A stretch of DNA of 7,116 bases from Candidatus Omnitrophota bacterium (GTDB lineage: Bacteria; Omnitrophota; Gorgyraeia; Gygaellales; Profunditerraquicolaceae): NCBI GenBank assembly GCA_016867175.1, contig VGKF01000044.1, positions 1 through 7,116 on the forward strand, given 5' to 3'. Positions within the stretch are counted from its first letter, which is position 1, and each line of letters starts with the position of its first letter. Below the pieces are notes generated by a model, which ran no database searches, was not told where the DNA came from, and was given only the letters and a program-made list of their open reading frames with translations. Made by a program: the position numbers and the translations under genes. Below, piece by piece: positions 4,295 through 7,116 of this stretch.

Positions 4295-5889
4295 TAAAAG
4301 ATAATTTCTTTGGCCGTAATAGCTATTTAGATATTCTAAAGAAACGTATGCTTGATTTAAAATACGGCTACCGTCAGAATATAGCCATTATTGGAGATGA
4401 ACTGGTAGGCAAAACCTCCATCATATTCAAATTGTTGGACAGTTTCTATGATCCCCATATCGTAACCGTATATCTTGAAGTAAGGCCGGAGCCGTGCGCA
4501 TCCTTTGTCAGGAGATTCATCGCGGTACTCCTATATAACTTTCTCGGTAATAGCGGAATACCCCTCAAAGAAGACTTGGACTTTCTAATTAATAAATCCT
4601 CAAGTTTTATACCTAAAACAACGGAAAAAATACGGTTGATTTTAAGCTACCTAGAAAAAAGAAAAAAGGTTAACCTGTTTTCTGAGCTTTTGTCTTTATC
4701 TGAATCGGTCAATCAGGAAAGTGGAAAGTTTTGCGTGATTATATTCGATGAATTCCATAATCTTGAGATTGCCGGATTTAAAAACCTGTACGGAGAATGG
4801 TCTAAGCTTTTAATCTTGCAGAAGAATACAATGTATATCCTGACCAGCTCTCTAAAATTCCACGCCAAGGCAATACTGGCTAAAAATTTATCATTGCTCT
4901 TCGGTAATTTTGAAATTGTAACGGTTGAGCCGTTCGATATAAAGACCAGCGAATGTTATCTGGAACAAAGACTATCCGGATTGAATTTAAACAGCGGCCT
5001 GAATAACTTTATTGTGCATTTTACAGGAGGATACCCATTTTATCTAGAGTTAGTAACCTCGGCCTTATTAAGTTCTAAAGTCACTAATTTAAGCCTGGCA
5101 GATATATTAGAGGAACAACTCTTTGCCCCCTCCGGCATATTACACCAGAAGTTTTCTAACTACCTGAAGCGTTTTCTGGATAATGCTAATAGCCAGGACT
5201 ATATTTCGATACTTTATCTGATTTCCAGCGGACATAATAAATTGAAGGAAATTGCCCACCTCTTGCATAAGACTAAGAGGGAGCTATCGTTCAGGATAAA
5301 TCACCTTCTGGAATGCGATACTATTACAAAAAACGGTGAATTCCTGGTAATAAACGACCGGGTTTTAGGTTTTTGGCTTAAGTTTGTCTATCAGGAAAAG
5401 TTAAATTCCCTTACTTTCGATGCAAAAAATCAAAAGGCGCTCTTCCGCGATAAGATCGAAGGAATGATAGAAGAATTTTTAGCCAGCGCCAGGAGGCCCA
5501 TAGCGGAAAGGATGATAGAGCTGCTTCGCCTTTTTGATGACGATATGATACAGATAGAGAAGAAGCGCTTAAGGCTCCTGCATTTTAGGGAGATAAAACC
5601 ATTGGAATTCAAACACAGGGATTTAAGAGACGGGCTAATCGGCCGCTCGCAAGATGGCCTATGGATAATTGCGCTTAAATACGACCTGTTAAATGAAGAT
5701 GATATAGTAGAATTTTCACGGGAATGCAAGAAGTACCGTAATAAGACGCAGAGGAAGATTATTGTCGCCCTACGTGATATTGATGCCAACGCCAGGCTTA
5801 AGGCTATGGAAGAAAAAATCTTGACCTGGGACCTAAGCAGCCTGAATCAGCTTTTTGATATTTTTTCTAAACCAAGGGTCATAGTATGA
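4291..5889 (+). CDS. archaeal-type (ATPase_2/STAND-like) P-loop ATPase with winged-helix and C-terminal domain
   Basis: The exact role is unknown. The N-terminus has the FFGR box (6-9) typical of this ATPase class. The Walker A motif is GDELVGKTS (35-43, Lys41), Walker B is VIIFDE (149-154), and a sensor-1-like ILTSS follows at 183-187. TGGYPFYL (245-252) matches the GGxP motif of PF01637 ATPases. A winged-helix-like region covers about 300-355 and ends in DRVLGFWLKFVY (356-367), a hallmark of ATPases followed by a DUF234-like domain. The C-terminal part (about 380-532) contains DGLWIIALKYD (455-465), which looks like the core of a restriction-endonuclease fold but with Ala461 where D/E is expected before xK. 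There is no signal peptide or membrane segment, so it is cytoplasmic. It is coupled by ATGA overlaps to the lipoprotein upstream and the phosphoesterase downstream. Composition looks more AT-rich by eye than gmhA. Confidence 0.85.
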   Translation: MIKDNFFGRNSYLDILKKRMLDLKYGYRQNIAIIGDELVGKTSIIFKLLDSFYDPHIVTVYLEVRPEPCASFVRRFIAVLLYNFLGNSGIPLKEDLDFLINKSSSFIPKTTEKIRLILSYLEKRKKVNLFSELLSLSESVNQESGKFCVIIFDEFHNLEIAGFKNLYGEWSKLLILQKNTMYILTSSLKFHAKAILAKNLSLLFGNFEIVTVEPFDIKTSECYLEQRLSGLNLNSGLNNFIVHFTGGYPFYLELVTSALLSSKVTNLSLADILEEQLFAPSGILHQKFSNYLKRFLDNANSQDYISILYLISSGHNKLKEIAHLLHKTKRELSFRINHLLECDTITKNGEFLVINDRVLGFWLKFVYQEKLNSLTFDAKNQKALFRDKIEGMIEEFLASARRPIAERMIELLRLFDDDMIQIEKKRLRLLHFREIKPLEFKHRDLRDGLIGRSQDGLWIIALKYDLLNEDDIVEFSRECKKYRNKTQRKIIVALRDIDANARLKAMEEKILTWDLSSLNQLFDIFSKPRVIV

Positions 5890-6374
5890 GAATAGGGGTA
5901 ATTTCAGATACGCATATAACTGCTAAATCGGGGGGGCTGCCCTTGACAGTATTAGAAGCCTTTAAAAACGTGGATATGATAATTCATGCCGGGGATATGG
6001 TAGACTTGGCGGTACTGGAAGAATTAAAAGCCTCCTGCGCCCAGGTAAAGGCAGTCTGGGGCAATATGGACCCTTATGAAGTCAGGGCCAAGTTTCCGGA
6101 AAAAGAGATCATCGAAGTGCAGGGGCATCGTATCGGGATTATACACGGATGGGGCCATCCCAAAGGATTGATTGAGGTTATTTCAGAGGCATTTAAGGAT
6201 GACAATGTAGAGATAGTTATATTCGGGCATTCGCATAGACCGGTTAATCAAAAGAGTGGCGGGATTATTTTTTTCAACCCAGGCAGCCCTACGGATAAAC
6301 TCTTTACGGATTATAATTCTTACGGCATAATAGAAATCAGCGATAAGATAAACGCCACAATCGTTAAGCTATAA
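5886..6374 (+). CDS. YfcE/MJ0936-family metallophosphoesterase
   Basis: This is a small calcineurin-like phosphodiesterase with two metal ions, cytoplasmic, whose relatives cleave phosphodiesters in vitro while natural substrates stay unclear. All five metal-site blocks are present: SDTH (7-10; Asp8, His10), HAGD (34-37; Asp37), GNMD (59-62; Asn60), HG (87-88) and GHSH (114-117). They are followed by the family's NPGS (131-134). The length of 162 residues is typical for a complete single-domain member. ATG 5886 has AAGGG 7 bases upstream and overlaps the ATPase stop as ATGA. The following HIT gene begins 1 base after its stop, which suggests one transcript. The specific substrate cannot be read from the sequence. 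Confidence 0.92.
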   Translation: MRIGVISDTHITAKSGGLPLTVLEAFKNVDMIIHAGDMVDLAVLEELKASCAQVKAVWGNMDPYEVRAKFPEKEIIEVQGHRIGIIHGWGHPKGLIEVISEAFKDDNVEIVIFGHSHRPVNQKSGGIIFFNPGSPTDKLFTDYNSYGIIEISDKINATIVKL

Positions 6375-6375
6375 G

Positions 6376-6855
6376 ATGGACAGGCTTTGGGCTCCCTGGA
6401 GGATAAAATATGTAAGCCAAAAAAAACAGAAAGGCTGTATATTCTGTTCGGCTTTAAAATCGAGGGAACCGAAGATAAAGGACTACTTGATTTTTAAAAG
6501 CCGCTACTCTTTTGCCATGCTCAACATATTTCCTTATAACAACGGTCATATTCTGGTATCGCCAAAAAGGCATGTGCGTGAATTATCGCTTCTGGAAGAT
6601 GACGAGGTAATAGACCTCGTTAAATCTATAAATAAAACCAAGAAAATTTTAACTAAGGTTTTAAAGCCGCAAGGCTTTAATATCGGCATTAATCTGGGCA
6701 GGGTGGCAGGGGCTGGGGTTATTGGTCATCTGCATGTCCATATCCTGCCGCGCTGGAGCGGAGATACTAATTTTATGCCAACCCTAAGCGGGGTAAAGGT
6801 TATTTCGCAGTCTCTGCAGGAATTACATAAAATCATCAAGGGTAAATTATGTTAA
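6376..6855 (+). CDS. HIT family nucleotide hydrolase/transferase (Ap4A phosphorylase-like)
   Basis: The protein belongs to the histidine triad superfamily, which cleaves or phosphorolyses nucleotide phosphoesters such as diadenosine polyphosphates. The triad HLHVHILPRW spans 118-127, with His120 the expected nucleophile. The opening MDRLWAPWRIKYV and the CIFC pair (Cys21, Cys24) mark the subgroup that includes the mycobacterial Ap4A phosphorylase; in this subgroup the CxxC pair with His residues can bind zinc. YNNGHILVSPKRH (54-66) is the usual HIT core strand. The 159 residues look complete. The start is 1 base after the phosphoesterase stop, with only a weak ribosome binding site, so coupling is likely. 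The 3' end overlaps the dGTPase gene by 7 bases. Phosphorylase versus hydrolase activity is not decided by sequence alone. Confidence 0.92.
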   Translation: MDRLWAPWRIKYVSQKKQKGCIFCSALKSREPKIKDYLIFKSRYSFAMLNIFPYNNGHILVSPKRHVRELSLLEDDEVIDLVKSINKTKKILTKVLKPQGFNIGINLGRVAGAGVIGHLHVHILPRWSGDTNFMPTLSGVKVISQSLQELHKIIKGKLC

Positions 6856-7116
6856 GCCAGGATCTGATTAAGGAAGCTGAAAATAAGCTGCTTGCCCCTT
6901 ATGCTATGAAAAGCCACGAGAGCCGAGGCAGGGCCTATCCTGAGAAAGAGCATCCTTATCGTTCAGCCTACCAGAGAGACCGGGACCGTATCATACATTG
7001 CGCTGCCTTCAGGAGGCTGGAATATAAAACCCAGGTTTTTGTTATTCACGAAGGAGATTATTACCGCACCAGATTAACTCATACCTTAGAGGTGGCCCAG
7101 ATAGCCAGGACCATTG
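6849..7116 (+). CDS. dgt: dGTPase-like HD-domain deoxynucleotide triphosphohydrolase, 3' end missing
   Basis: Only the first 89 codons are inside the window, and the frame runs off the right edge. Enzymes of this family remove triphosphate from dGTP or other dNTPs and so tune the nucleotide pool. The segment DRDRIIHCAAFRRLEYKTQV (44-63) and the stretch GDYYRTRLTH (69-78), which continues into LEVAQIAR (80-87), are highly characteristic. His78 is the first metal ligand of the HD domain; the HD pair itself lies beyond the window. ATG 6849 overlaps the HIT stop by 7 bases and has AAGGG (6838-6842) 6 bases upstream. With the HIT and phosphoesterase genes it forms a nucleotide housekeeping group. 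In many bacteria this gene stands before dnaG and rpoD; whether that holds here cannot be seen. Confidence 0.93.
   Translation, partial: MLSQDLIKEAENKLLAPYAMKSHESRGRAYPEKEHPYRSAYQRDRDRIIHCAAFRRLEYKTQVFVIHEGDYYRTRLTHTLEVAQIARTI

Noticed and set aside
5430..5789. 119-codon open frame on the minus strand
   Set aside because: It lies wholly inside the well-supported ATPase gene, has serine/isoleucine-rich antisense composition and matches no family I recognise. The minus-strand frames at 52-339, 737-970, 980-1219, 1568-1876 and 3928-4122 are rejected for the same reason.
1..7116. CRISPR array, insertion sequence or toxin-antitoxin pair
   Set aside because: There is no regularly spaced direct repeat, transposase, integrase or small gene pair of that kind.

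Overview
The window looks like a stretch of chromosome from an uncultivated, probably anaerobic, Gram-negative-type bacterium. ADP-heptose genes (gmhA, rfaE2) point to a lipopolysaccharide or other heptose-bearing envelope, and a LysM/M23 lipoprotein agrees with a cell wall plus outer membrane. The group III type phosphofructokinase, the short ThiC with a stand-alone ThiD2-type kinase, and the tight, moderately AT-rich layout would suit Candidatus Omnitrophota or a related PVC/Elusimicrobia-like lineage. That placement is an inference from gene style, not a proven assignment. Every gene lies on the + strand.

Region 1 (1-3435) is a compact gene train: the 3' part of a 6-phosphofructokinase gene, gmhA, rfaE2, thiD2 and thiC. 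After a 19-base gap behind pfkA, each gene overlaps the next by a few to about 30 bases, so translation is probably coupled. It joins sugar phosphate metabolism (fructose-6-P, sedoheptulose-7-P), ADP-heptose synthesis and synthesis of the thiamine pyrimidine. The thiD2 start is uncertain: either TTG at 1722 or, more attractively, the rare codon ATT at 1749 behind a good ribosome binding site.

Region 2 (3436-3655) is the only non-protein stretch. A tRNA-Gly(CCC) gene begins 7 bases after thiC stops. It is followed by a 61-base palindromic element that can fold into a three-way junction with two GAA triloop hairpins, and then by a separate 53-base hairpin with a 20-bp stem. Neither is a canonical terminator; both look like intergenic repeat elements or structured RNA.

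Region 3 (3656-7116) is a second tightly packed train: a LysM plus degenerate-M23 lipoprotein (NlpD-like), a 532-residue archaeal-type/STAND-like ATPase, a YfcE-type metallophosphoesterase, a HIT protein, and the start of a dGTPase-like HD hydrolase. The first two junctions are ATGA overlaps, the HIT gene starts 1 base after its neighbour, and the last overlap is 7 bases. The last three genes fit nucleotide and phosphoester housekeeping. The lipoprotein-ATPase pair is the least explained part of the window, together with the structured DNA just upstream of it.
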